From positions 1 to 49,049 of the forward strand of contig VXWX01000058.1 of assembly GCA_009835735.1 (NCBI GenBank): a stretch of DNA of 49,049 nucleotides. The letters are read 5' to 3'. The position numbers were made by a program, and so were the translations under genes. Below the pieces are notes generated by a model. That model was not told where the DNA came from and ran no database searches. It was given only the letters and a program-made list of their open reading frames with translations. This document shows positions 36,420-44,162 of this stretch, in pieces. Within the stretch, counting starts at the first letter, position 1; every line of letters begins with the position of its first letter. The DNA comes from Acidimicrobiaceae bacterium. GTDB taxonomy: Bacteria > Actinomycetota > Acidimicrobiia > Acidimicrobiales > Aldehydirespiratoraceae.

Positions 36420-37223
36420 ATGAGCGACGAACTCACCTACGACTCCTACCTGCGGATTCCCCAGTTGCTGTCGTTGCAGCAGTGCCGCTCGACCGACCCC
36501 GACACCGGCGAGCCCGAACACGACGAGACGCTGTTCATCGTCATCCACCAGGTCTATGAGCTGTGGTTCAAGCAGGTCCTCCACGAGCTCGACGAGCTCT
36601 GCCGCCATCTCGACGCCGACGAGCCGTCCAGGGGAACCCACCAGCTGAAGCGGGTGCTCAAGATCCTCAAGACCCTCGTCGCCCAGCTCGATGTGCTCGA
36701 GACCATGACCCCGCTCGAGTTCGCCTCCTTCCGGCCGTTCCTGGAGAGCGCCAGCGGCTTCCAGTCGTCCCAGTTCCGCGAGCTCGAACTGCTGCTCGGC
36801 CAATTCGACGCCTCCCTGCTCGACCTCGTCGACCACGATCCGGATGCCCGCCGGCGGCTGGAGCGCCGGTTGCAGGAGCCGACAGTCTGGGACGCCTTCG
36901 TCCGGTGCCTCGGCCGCAGCGGGTACGACATCGGTGAGTCGGTGACCGACCGCGACGTGACGCTCCCGCACGAGCCCTCAGAACAGGTTCAGGCCGCTCT
37001 GGTAGAGATCTACCGAACCGATCCTGCGCTCATGGAGGTCTGCGAGCTGCTGACCGACTTCGACGAGGGCTTCATGGAGTGGCGCTACCGCCATGTGATG
37101 ATGGTGCAGCGCACGATCGGCACCAAGCACGGCACGGGCGGATCAGACGGGGCCGCCTACCTGCGCACCACCATCATGCGCCCCGCGTTCCCCGACCTGT
37201 GGGCCATCCGCACGTCGTTCTGA
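36420..37223 (+). CDS. kynA: Tryptophan 2,3-dioxygenase
   Basis: 267 residues; ATG 36420 has GGGAGAA just upstream. The family signature is strong from the first residues: LTYDSYLRIPQLLSLQ, HDETLFIVIHQVYELWFKQ, FQSSQFRELE, then MEWRYRHVMMVQRTIG with the proximal heme His and GTGGSDGAAYLRTT. It opens the indole ring of L-tryptophan to N-formylkynurenine using O2 and heme, in the cytoplasm. With kmo directly upstream and a formamidase-like gene immediately downstream on the opposite strand it forms the upper kynurenine pathway. Confidence 0.92.
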   Translation: MSDELTYDSYLRIPQLLSLQQCRSTDPDTGEPEHDETLFIVIHQVYELWFKQVLHELDELCRHLDADEPSRGTHQLKRVLKILKTLVAQLDVLETMTPLEFASFRPFLESASGFQSSQFRELELLLGQFDASLLDLVDHDPDARRRLERRLQEPTVWDAFVRCLGRSGYDIGESVTDRDVTLPHEPSEQVQAALVEIYRTDPALMEVCELLTDFDEGFMEWRYRHVMMVQRTIGTKHGTGGSDGAAYLRTTIMRPAFPDLWAIRTSF

Positions 37224-37231
37224 GCCTCCTG

Positions 37232-38089
37232 CTACGGATCCTCCAGGATGAACCGGCCGGTGGGGGAGGCCGGATCGCGCAACTCATCGAGGATGTCGAA
37301 GTGATCGCAACCAGGCACGACCTGGAGCGAGATCTGCGACAGATGCTCTCTCCACGCGGTGTGCAGAGCGTTGGTCTGCGCATGGAACGCGTCCGATTCC
37401 TCGGATCCAATCAGCAGGTGAACCGGCACATCCTTGAGCGGCCGACGGTAGAGCGGCGAGAGTCCGGGTACGTCTGCGGCGTCGAGGCCGACGGCGTCGT
37501 TCACATATGACGCGGCGATGGGGGCGAGGTCGTACACGCCGCTGATGAGCACAGCCCGCGCCGGCAGCTGCGCGGCATCCTCGCCTCCCATGCCCGAGAG
37601 AATCGCGGCGCTGAGATGGGCTCCGGCCGAGTGTCCGGCCAGCACGATCCGGTCGCGATCGAGCCCGAACTCGCCTGCCCTTCGTGCGAGCGTCGAGAGA
37701 GCGAGTGCCGTCTCCTCAACGATCTGGGCAAGGCTTGCCTCCGGAGCCAGGGTGTAGCCGACCCCGACGAGGGCCCAGTTGCTGCCGGTGAGGCAGCGGG
37801 CAGGAAAGCCCGACCACATCTTGCTGCCTCGCTGCCAGAAGCCGCCATGGATGAACACGAGGCAACCGATGGGGTCGGATGCGCTGTGCGGCCGGTACAG
37901 ATCCATCTTCTGACGCGGCCCGGGTCCGTAGGCGACGTCGAGCGTGCAGCGGACCCCAGGTGCGGTGGCGAGTTCCTCCGTCTCGGTCTCAAGTCGTTGG
38001 AGAACGCCGGCCGCGTCTCTGGCCGACTTGCTGGGAGAGAGCTGCCAGTCCAGCTCCTCTCGCGAGAGATGATCAAACGCAACTCTCAT
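37232..38089 (-). CDS. Alpha/beta hydrolase, arylformamidase-like
   Basis: 285 residues from ATG 38089. It carries HGGFW (81-85), the oxyanion motif of AFMID-type formylkynurenine formamidases, the nucleophile elbow AGHSAGAH with S154, and a late CDHFD with the likely catalytic His. The N-terminus (REELDWQLSPS) also resembles that group. Arylformamidase hydrolyses N-formylkynurenine to kynurenine and formate, which is the missing step between the neighbouring dioxygenase and monooxygenase. The gene converges on kynA with 8 nt between stops. It differs from the metal-dependent KynB type. Assignment to this substrate rests on motif plus context. Confidence 0.75.
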   Translation of the reverse strand: MRVAFDHLSREELDWQLSPSKSARDAAGVLQRLETETEELATAPGVRCTLDVAYGPGPRQKMDLYRPHSASDPIGCLVFIHGGFWQRGSKMWSGFPARCLTGSNWALVGVGYTLAPEASLAQIVEETALALSTLARRAGEFGLDRDRIVLAGHSAGAHLSAAILSGMGGEDAAQLPARAVLISGVYDLAPIAASYVNDAVGLDAADVPGLSPLYRRPLKDVPVHLLIGSEESDAFHAQTNALHTAWREHLSQISLQVVPGCDHFDILDELRDPASPTGRFILEDP

Positions 38090-38104
38090 GGGTCAGGTCG
38101 TTCC

Positions 38105-38156
38105 GGGCATGACTTCCACTCCGGATGATTCTGGCGGCAATTCCGGAGTCATGCCC
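38105..38156. promoter_or_regulatory. Inverted repeat upstream of the formamidase-like gene
   Basis: GGGCATGACT at 38105-38114 is matched by AGTCATGCCC at 38147-38156, and CCGGA at 38121-38125 by TCCGG at 38142-38146. Together they form a 15-bp stem with a 6-nt bulge on one side and a 16-nt loop. It begins 16 nt upstream of the reverse-strand start codon at 38089, so it lies in that gene's leader or operator region. Confidence 0.45.
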
Positions 38157-38203
38157 TTGAAAGGATCGATCTGGCCTTCCGAGAGACCTGCGCTGACCGT
38201 TGC

Positions 38204-38220
38204 CATACCAGAGGCGATAA
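38204..38220 (-). promoter_or_regulatory. LysR-type site, copy 1 (WTAY-N8-GTATG)
   Basis: On the reverse strand this reads TTAT-N8-GTATG with CTG directly before GTATG. It is one of three matching 17-bp sites around the LysR gene (others at 40099-40115 and 44051-44067). It lies in the 249-nt space between the divergent formamidase-like and alpha/beta-hydrolase genes, oriented toward the former. Confidence 0.45.
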
Positions 38221-38338
38221 GTCTGCTGACGCGTATAGCAATGGCGCCCCGGAGTTGTCCGGATCGATGATTGTGCGTGCTGCCGCGGTGCCGAGCGGCT
38301 GCGGCACAGACCAATCATCCAGAAGGGAGCATGGGGCG

Positions 38339-39073
38339 ATGGCCGATACGTACGTACTTATCCACGGGGCATGGCACGATGGGTCTGGATGGGCCGACGT
38401 AGCCGACCGCATCCGGGCCGAGGGCCACACCGTCCACACGCCGACTCTGGCCGGCAACGGTCACGGGGACGACATCGACCGCACGATCGGCCACGACGTT
38501 GCCACTGCGTCAGCGGTGGCGTACATCGAGCAGAACGACCTGAGCGACATCGTCCTCGTAGGGCACAGCTACGGCGGCACGATCATCTCCGCGGTCGCCG
38601 AGGCGATCGGCGAGAGGATCAAGCGGCTCGTCTACTGGAACGCCTTCGTGCTGCTCGACGGCGAGTCGATCGACGACGTCAGCCCGCCCCACTACAAGGA
38701 CATGATGGACGGCAGCGCCGCCGAGCGCGGCGATGGGGCGTGTGTCCTGCCCTTCATCGTGTGGCGCGAGGTCTTCTGCAACGACATGGACATCGCCGAG
38801 GCCCAGCGGACCTACGGGCTGACCAGCCCCCACCCCCGCAAGACGCTGTCGGACAAGCTGAGCCTGAAGCGATTCTGGGACCTGCCCATCGGGAAGTCCT
38901 ACATCAACTGCACCGAGGACATCGCCATGCCCCACGGCGAGTACGCATGGCATCCCCGCTTCAGCGCCCGGCTGGGCCTGGCCCGCATCGTGCAGATGCC
39001 CGGCGGCCACGAGGCGCTGTTCTCCGACCCGGAACTGCTGGCCGCCAAGATCATCGAGGCCGGACGGGACTGA
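38339..39073 (+). CDS. Alpha/beta fold hydrolase
   Basis: 244 residues; ATG 38339 with AGAAGGGAG about 9 nt upstream. The hydrolase pattern is VLIHGAWHDGSGW (oxyanion), VLVGHSYGGTI (nucleophile Ser in GHSYGG), and a C-terminal MPGGHEALFSDPELLA with the catalytic His. This is the esterase/MEKHLA-free, RutD/salicylate-esterase-like subgroup common in actinobacteria. The substrate is unknown. Its place between the kynurenine genes and the LysR regulator suggests an ester, lactone or amide in aromatic catabolism, but nothing in the sequence proves it. Confidence 0.82.
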   Translation: MADTYVLIHGAWHDGSGWADVADRIRAEGHTVHTPTLAGNGHGDDIDRTIGHDVATASAVAYIEQNDLSDIVLVGHSYGGTIISAVAEAIGERIKRLVYWNAFVLLDGESIDDVSPPHYKDMMDGSAAERGDGACVLPFIVWREVFCNDMDIAEAQRTYGLTSPHPRKTLSDKLSLKRFWDLPIGKSYINCTEDIAMPHGEYAWHPRFSARLGLARIVQMPGGHEALFSDPELLAAKIIEAGRD

Positions 39074-39131
39074 AGCAGGCGCTCCCCGGACAACCTCAAA
39101 CCTGCGCTGGGAGCCTCTCGCCACATAGCGG

Positions 39132-39137
39132 TATTGT
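39132..39137 (+). promoter_or_regulatory. Putative leaderless -10 box of the lysR gene (TATTGT)
   Basis: TATTGT matches TANNNT and ends 6 nt before the ATG at 39144. No Shine-Dalgarno precedes that start, consistent with a leaderless transcript. Confidence 0.45.
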
Positions 39138-39143
39138 CATGTC

Positions 39144-40079
39144 ATGCGCCCTGCGGAGCTGCTGTCCCGACAGATCCGGCTGCGGCACATGGTCGTGGCC
39201 GCCACAATCGCCCACCGTGGCTCGATCCGAGAGGCCAGCGCAGTCCTGCACCTCACGCAGCCGGCGGTGTCGCGGACCTTGGCCGAACTCGAACGGATAC
39301 TCGGCGTCCGGCTGTTCGACCGGGGTCCCAAGGGGATGACAGTCACTGCGGCTGGTGCGCCTCTCATCACTCACATGCAGCTCGTCGTTTCCGAGGTGGG
39401 CTCGCTGCTGCGGCACGCTGACGAGATCGTTGACGGTCGCAGCGGGGAAGTGCGGGTGGGCACGTTACTGGCCGGGACGGCGGACATCCTGCCCAGTGCC
39501 GTCTTCGATCTCACCCGCCGGCTCCCCGACGTCCAGGTCGCGATCTCCGAGGGGACACCGGACCGGCTCCACGAGAGCCTGATGTCAGGTCAAGTCGACT
39601 TCGTGGTGGGTCGGGTTACCCCTCTGGCCTCGATGCGGGGGGTGGAAGTCGAGCCGCTGTACGACGACGACGTGCATGTGGTCTGCACCCCCGGCCACGC
39701 CCGCTCCCGCCACCGGGGCAGCCTGGCCGAACTGGTGGACGACGCCTGGATCCTGCCCTCGCGCGACACGTCACTGCGCCAGCAGATCGAAGCCGCGTTC
39801 ATTCGGGGGTGCAGCCGCACACCGGGCAACGTCACCGAGTGCGTCGCTCCAGTGCCTCTGCGGGCGCTCGTGCTGCGGGGCGAGCACCTGGCGGTCGTGC
39901 CGTCGGGAATCTTCACCGACGACTTCGAGCGCGATGCGCTGGTGTCGTTGCCGGTCGACATCGAGGGTACGTCGGTCCCGGTCGGCGTCATCACCCGATC
40001 GGGTGGCGAGCTCCCGTCCAGCGCCCGCGCCCTCATCGAGGCGCTGCGACACGCGGCCGGCGACCGGACCGAGGCGTGA
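39144..40079 (+). CDS. LysR-family transcriptional regulator
   Basis: 311 residues. The N-terminal winged helix-turn-helix is clear: RQIRLRHMVVAATIAHRGSI, then ASAVLHLTQPAVSRTLAELE and LGVRLFDRGPKGMTVTAAG. The effector domain has the two-lobe periplasmic-binding-like pattern (EVRVGTLLAGTADILP, FVVGRVTP, PLRALVLRGEHLAVVP). It resembles the GbpR/PcaQ-type LysR group that senses small organic acids. It is transcribed toward the aldehyde dehydrogenase gene, 91 nt upstream, and is the natural candidate to bind the repeated WTAY-N8-GTATG sites. An aromatic intermediate of the kynurenine pathway could be the inducer; this is inference. Confidence 0.88.
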   Translation: MRPAELLSRQIRLRHMVVAATIAHRGSIREASAVLHLTQPAVSRTLAELERILGVRLFDRGPKGMTVTAAGAPLITHMQLVVSEVGSLLRHADEIVDGRSGEVRVGTLLAGTADILPSAVFDLTRRLPDVQVAISEGTPDRLHESLMSGQVDFVVGRVTPLASMRGVEVEPLYDDDVHVVCTPGHARSRHRGSLAELVDDAWILPSRDTSLRQQIEAAFIRGCSRTPGNVTECVAPVPLRALVLRGEHLAVVPSGIFTDDFERDALVSLPVDIEGTSVPVGVITRSGGELPSSARALIEALRHAAGDRTEA

Positions 40080-40098
40080 CACTCCCCGGCGGTGGCCG

Positions 40099-40115
40099 TT
40101 ACCAGGACTGGTATG
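40099..40115 (+). promoter_or_regulatory. LysR-type site, copy 2 (WTAY-N8-GTATG)
   Basis: TTAC-N8-GTATG, containing the perfect dyad TACCAG-GA-CTGGTA (40100-40113). It lies between the lysR and aldehyde dehydrogenase genes. The GTATGT starts 48 bp before the TAGATTC box at 40159, the same distance as in the copy before the Liv operon. Confidence 0.55.
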
Positions 40116-40158
40116 TGGCGCCCGACACTAGGCATTCGTGCCAGTTCTGGCGGCGACT

Positions 40159-40164
40159 TAGATT
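40159..40164 (+). promoter_or_regulatory. Putative -10 box (TAGATT) of a leaderless aldehyde dehydrogenase transcript
   Basis: TAGATT fits TANNNT and ends 6 nt before ATG 40171. The same TAGATTC heptamer occurs at 44111-44117 before the Liv binding-protein gene at the identical distance from a LysR-type site. Confidence 0.5.
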
Positions 40165-40170
40165 CAGGCC

Positions 40171-41616
40171 ATGGCTGCGATGACTGACTACCCAGATGTC
40201 GGGCTCTACATAGGGGGTTCCTGGCGAACGACCGCCGACGATCTGCCGGTGGTCAACCCAGCGAACGAGCAGGTCATCGGCCGGTTGGCCCGCGCCGGCC
40301 GGCAGGATCTCGATGACGCCTTGGAGGCAGCCTCCAAGGGGTTCAAGGTCTGGAGCCAGACTGCGCCCAAGGACCGGGCCGAGGTCCTGCGCACGGCTGC
40401 GGCGCTCATGCGGGAACGCCAGGCCGAGATAGCGCACGACATCACACTCGAGCTGGGCAAGCCGTACCCCCAGGCCAAGCTCGAAGTCATCCGGGGTTGC
40501 GAGTTCTTCGAATGGGACGCCGGCGAGGCGGTGCGCACCTACGGTCGGGTCATCCCCAGCGCACCGGGCATCAACTACATCGTCCATCAGCAGCCCATCG
40601 GCCCGGTGGCCGCGTTCGCGCCGTGGAACTTCCCGATGAGCCAGCCCGCCCGCAAGGTGGCCGGCGCGGTGGCGGCGGGATGCTCGGTCATCCTCAAGCC
40701 GGCCGAGGAGACCCCGGCGGGTGCCATGCACATCGTGCGGGCCTTCCACGACGCGGGCCTGCCGCCCGGCGTGCTGAACCTGGTCTGCGGCGTGCCGTCT
40801 GAGATCTCCGAGCATCTGATCCCCCATGAGACGATCCGGCTGGTCGCCTTCACCGGCTCGACCGCGGTGGGCCGCCACCTCACCGGGCTGGCCTCGGACC
40901 ACATGACACCGGTGCTCATGGAGCTAGGCGGCCACGCCCCGGTCATCGTGTGCGAGGACGTCGACGTCAGGGCGGCCGCGGTCACCTCCGCGGTGCGCAA
41001 GATGCGCAACGCCGGGCAGGTCTGCACGTCACCGACGCGCTTCTTCGTCCATGACAGCATCTACCGGGAGTTCCTGGGCACCTTCACCGAACGGGCCGCG
41101 GCCACGGTGGTCGGCGACCCCATGGACCCCGGCGTCGAGATGGGCCCGCTGGCCAACGACCGCCGGCTGGCGGCGGTGGCCGGCTTCGTGGCGGACGCCC
41201 GCGACAAGGGCGCCGAGGTCACCACGGGCGGATCGCGGATCGGAACGTCGGGCTACTTCTTCGAGCCCACCGTGCTGGCCGACGTTCCCGACGATGCCCG
41301 GGTGATGCAGGTCGAGCCCTTCGGCCCCCTGGCCATCGTCAACCGGGTGGGTTCGCTCGACGAGGCCATCGAACGGGCCAACTCGGTGCCATTCGGGCTG
41401 GCGGCCTACGGGTTCACCAACCGCGCCGACTACATCGACCGGATGGTGGAGCGGGTCGAGACCGGGAACCTCTCGATCAACACGCTGGAGGCCTCCGTGC
41501 CCGAGACGCCCTTCGGTGGCGTCAAGTCCAGCGGCTACGGCCGCGAGGGCGGGGTAGAGGGACTGCACAACTACATGGTCGTCAAGAACGTCTCCCACAG
41601 CATCTCAATCGTCTAG
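40171..41616 (+). CDS. NAD(P)-dependent aldehyde dehydrogenase
   Basis: 481 residues. ALDH motifs are complete: FAPWNFPMSQPARKVAGA, FTGSTAVGRHLTGL, MELGGHAP with catalytic E251, AGQVCTSPTRF with nucleophile C285, and the closing PFGGVKSSGYGREGG. It oxidises an aldehyde to the acid in the cytoplasm. It resembles the succinate-semialdehyde dehydrogenase group, but the nearby 3-hydroxyanthranilate dioxygenase makes 2-aminomuconate-6-semialdehyde dehydrogenase a reasonable alternative. It begins a run of four same-strand genes and is directly downstream of the LysR gene. ATG 40180 is a second possible start. Confidence 0.87.
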   Translation: MAAMTDYPDVGLYIGGSWRTTADDLPVVNPANEQVIGRLARAGRQDLDDALEAASKGFKVWSQTAPKDRAEVLRTAAALMRERQAEIAHDITLELGKPYPQAKLEVIRGCEFFEWDAGEAVRTYGRVIPSAPGINYIVHQQPIGPVAAFAPWNFPMSQPARKVAGAVAAGCSVILKPAEETPAGAMHIVRAFHDAGLPPGVLNLVCGVPSEISEHLIPHETIRLVAFTGSTAVGRHLTGLASDHMTPVLMELGGHAPVIVCEDVDVRAAAVTSAVRKMRNAGQVCTSPTRFFVHDSIYREFLGTFTERAAATVVGDPMDPGVEMGPLANDRRLAAVAGFVADARDKGAEVTTGGSRIGTSGYFFEPTVLADVPDDARVMQVEPFGPLAIVNRVGSLDEAIERANSVPFGLAAYGFTNRADYIDRMVERVETGNLSINTLEASVPETPFGGVKSSGYGREGGVEGLHNYMVVKNVSHSISIV

Positions 41617-41636
41617 CCAAGGGGCAGCCCCGCGCC

Positions 41637-42590
41637 ATGCACTACGCCAGAGGTGACGCCAAGGCCTACGCCCACGCCAACATGAAGGGGATATGGGCGG
41701 CCGCGCTCACGCCGTTCACCGAGGACGGGCAACTGGATGAGGACGGGTTCGGGGAGAACGTCCGCCACTGGACCGAGGATCTGGGCATCGAGGGGCTGTT
41801 CGTGTGCGGCAAGCAGGGCGAGTTCTTCTCGATGAGCCCCGAGGAGCGGAAGCGGTGCCTGGAGCTGGCCGTGGAGGCCGTCGGTGCGGGGGCGCAGACC
41901 ATCATGTCGTGCTCGGACCAGAACCTCGACGTGGTGCTCGATCTCGCACGCCACGCCCAGGAGGCCGGGGCCGACTACATCGTGGTGCACGCCCCCACGC
42001 TGCACTTCGTGCACGAGCACGACGAGACCGTGTACCGGTACTACGAGACGGTCTCGAAGAGCGTCGACATCGGCATCGCGCTGTGGAGCCACCCCGACAG
42101 CGGCTACCTGATGTCACCCCAGCTGTGCGACCGGCTGGCCGACCTCGACAACGTGGTGGCCATCAAGTACAGCGTCCCCCGCCCGATGTACGCCGAGCTC
42201 ACCGCGCTGGCCTCCGACCGTATCCAGGTGAGCACCGCGTCGGAGGACGAGTGGCTCGACAACATCCTCGAACTCGGCTGGGAGCTCTACCTGTGCTCAT
42301 CGCCGCCGTTCCTGCTACAGACCCCCGTCGACCGGCGCATGCACGACTACACCCAGGCCGCCATCGCCGGGGACGCGGCCGAGGCCCGCCGCATCAGCGA
42401 AAGCCTCAACCCGGTGCGCGACGCGCTGAAACGGACCAGGCCGGCCGAGAAGCCCCACGCCCACCAGAAGTACTGGCAGGAGCTGCTCGGACAGGTCGGA
42501 GGCCGCGTCCGCCCACCGCTCCTGGAGTTGACCGACGACGAGAAGGCAGCCACCCGCGACGCCTTCGACCAGTGCGGACTGCGGGTGTGA
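41637..42590 (+). CDS. DapA/dihydrodipicolinate synthase-family lyase
   Basis: 317 residues; ATG 41637 with AAGGGG upstream. It has the class I aldolase barrel of the DHDPS/NAL family: GIWAAALTPFTEDGQLD, IEGLFVCGKQGEFFSM in place of the usual G-T-T-G-E loop, and Schiff-base K177 in VVAIKYSV. The usual Tyr neighbourhood appears as HAPTLHFVHEHDE. Because the pyruvate-binding GTTGE motif is changed to GKQGE, it is unlikely to be the housekeeping lysine enzyme. Members act as aldolases, hydratase-aldolases or dehydratases on 2-oxo acids. It probably processes an intermediate of the surrounding aromatic/amino-acid pathway; which one is unknown. Confidence 0.8.
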   Translation: MHYARGDAKAYAHANMKGIWAAALTPFTEDGQLDEDGFGENVRHWTEDLGIEGLFVCGKQGEFFSMSPEERKRCLELAVEAVGAGAQTIMSCSDQNLDVVLDLARHAQEAGADYIVVHAPTLHFVHEHDETVYRYYETVSKSVDIGIALWSHPDSGYLMSPQLCDRLADLDNVVAIKYSVPRPMYAELTALASDRIQVSTASEDEWLDNILELGWELYLCSSPPFLLQTPVDRRMHDYTQAAIAGDAAEARRISESLNPVRDALKRTRPAEKPHAHQKYWQELLGQVGGRVRPPLLELTDDEKAATRDAFDQCGLRV

Positions 42591-42598
42591 TCCAGTAA

Positions 42599-43150
<552 letters not shown>

Positions 43151-43170
43151 CACCCGCCGGAGAATCTGCT

Positions 43171-43986
43171 GTGAGCATCGAACCGACCAGCTTGCGGCTG
43201 GCATTCGTCGGCTGGGGTGCGATCGCCCGGGCCACAGCCCGGCTGCTGTGCGACCGCGGCACCCCGGCGGAGATCGTGGCGGTTGCGGTGCGGGACCCGG
43301 CGAGACCCCGTCCGGACCTTCCGGCCGAGGCGCGCTTACTAGCGGGTCCGCGAGAACTCGGTCAGACCGAGGCTGCAATTGTCGTCGAGGCGGCCGGTCG
43401 ACACACCGTCGCCCCATGGGGACGGGCCGCCCTCGAAGCGGGGCTCGACTTCGTTGTCACGTCGGTCTCGGCCTTCGCGGACCCCGGCGTTCTCGACGAT
43501 CTCACGGATCTAGCCGTGCGGAACGGTGCCCAGATCCACATTCCGCCGGGCGCGCTCGGAGGTGTGGATGCTCTGGCCGCGGCCAGCGCAATGGGAATCG
43601 ACGCCGTCGAGCACCGCATCATCAAACCCCCGCAGGCGTGGCTGGGAACCCCAGCGGAGAACCTGTGCGATCTTCACGAACTCACTCGCGCCGAAGCGTT
43701 CTTCAACGGAACAGCCGACGAAGCCGCCTCGAGGTTCCCCCAGAACGCCAACGCGGCTCTCACGACCGCACTGGCCGGCACAGGACCGGAGACGACCCGG
43801 GTCACGCTGATCGCGGATCCAGACGCAGAAGTCAACAGGCACGAAATCCGCGCCGAGGGCCGCTTCGGTGAACTCTCCGTCATCCTGCGGAACAAGCCGC
43901 TCGACGAGAACCCGAAGTCCTCGGCCATGACGGCACTCAATCTGGTCCGATGCATCGAGAACCGCCTCAATCCGGTGGTCATCTGA
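43171..43986 (+). CDS. nadX: L-aspartate dehydrogenase (NadX-like)
   Basis: 271 residues from GTG 43171, with GGAG 8 nt upstream; longer starts would overlap the dioxygenase gene. The nucleotide-binding site is AFVGWGAIARATA, and the DUF108 family marks are IHIPPGALGGVDAL, IIKPPQAWLGTPAEN, FFNGTADEAASRFPQNANAAL and DENPKSSAM. Aspartate dehydrogenase makes iminoaspartate from aspartate, the first step of one route to quinolinate and NAD, or works in reverse for amination. Next to a 3-hydroxyanthranilate dioxygenase it suggests quinolinate/NAD-related metabolism or disposal of an amino-dicarboxylate. It ends the four-gene run. Confidence 0.83.
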   Translation: MSIEPTSLRLAFVGWGAIARATARLLCDRGTPAEIVAVAVRDPARPRPDLPAEARLLAGPRELGQTEAAIVVEAAGRHTVAPWGRAALEAGLDFVVTSVSAFADPGVLDDLTDLAVRNGAQIHIPPGALGGVDALAAASAMGIDAVEHRIIKPPQAWLGTPAENLCDLHELTRAEAFFNGTADEAASRFPQNANAALTTALAGTGPETTRVTLIADPDAEVNRHEIRAEGRFGELSVILRNKPLDENPKSSAMTALNLVRCIENRLNPVVI

Positions 43987-44050
43987 CCTAGAGAGCGTCC
44001 GGATGCCTAGCGACCGGGGACGCAACCGCGGACGCGCTATCCCAGGATGC

Positions 44051-44067
44051 ATATCTCAATTGGTATG
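44051..44067 (+). promoter_or_regulatory. LysR-type site, copy 3 (WTAY-N8-GTATG)
   Basis: ATAT-N8-GTATG with TTG directly before GTATG, upstream of the Liv binding-protein gene. Its GTATGT starts 48 bp before TAGATTC at 44111, matching the spacing before the aldehyde dehydrogenase gene. Confidence 0.55.
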
Positions 44068-44110
44068 TCTGTGGCCCTAGTCGGCACTGGCGGACCCGAT
44101 CCCTGGAATC

Positions 44111-44116
44111 TAGATT
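44111..44116 (+). promoter_or_regulatory. Putative -10 box (TAGATT) of the Liv operon
   Basis: TAGATT fits TANNNT; a transcript from here would have a leader of about 40 nt that includes the AAGGAGGG ribosome binding site at 44152-44159. Confidence 0.5.
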
Positions 44117-44162
44117 CGCCCAATCGCGGTGCGAACGGTCCCGCGTGCATCAAGGAGGGCAA

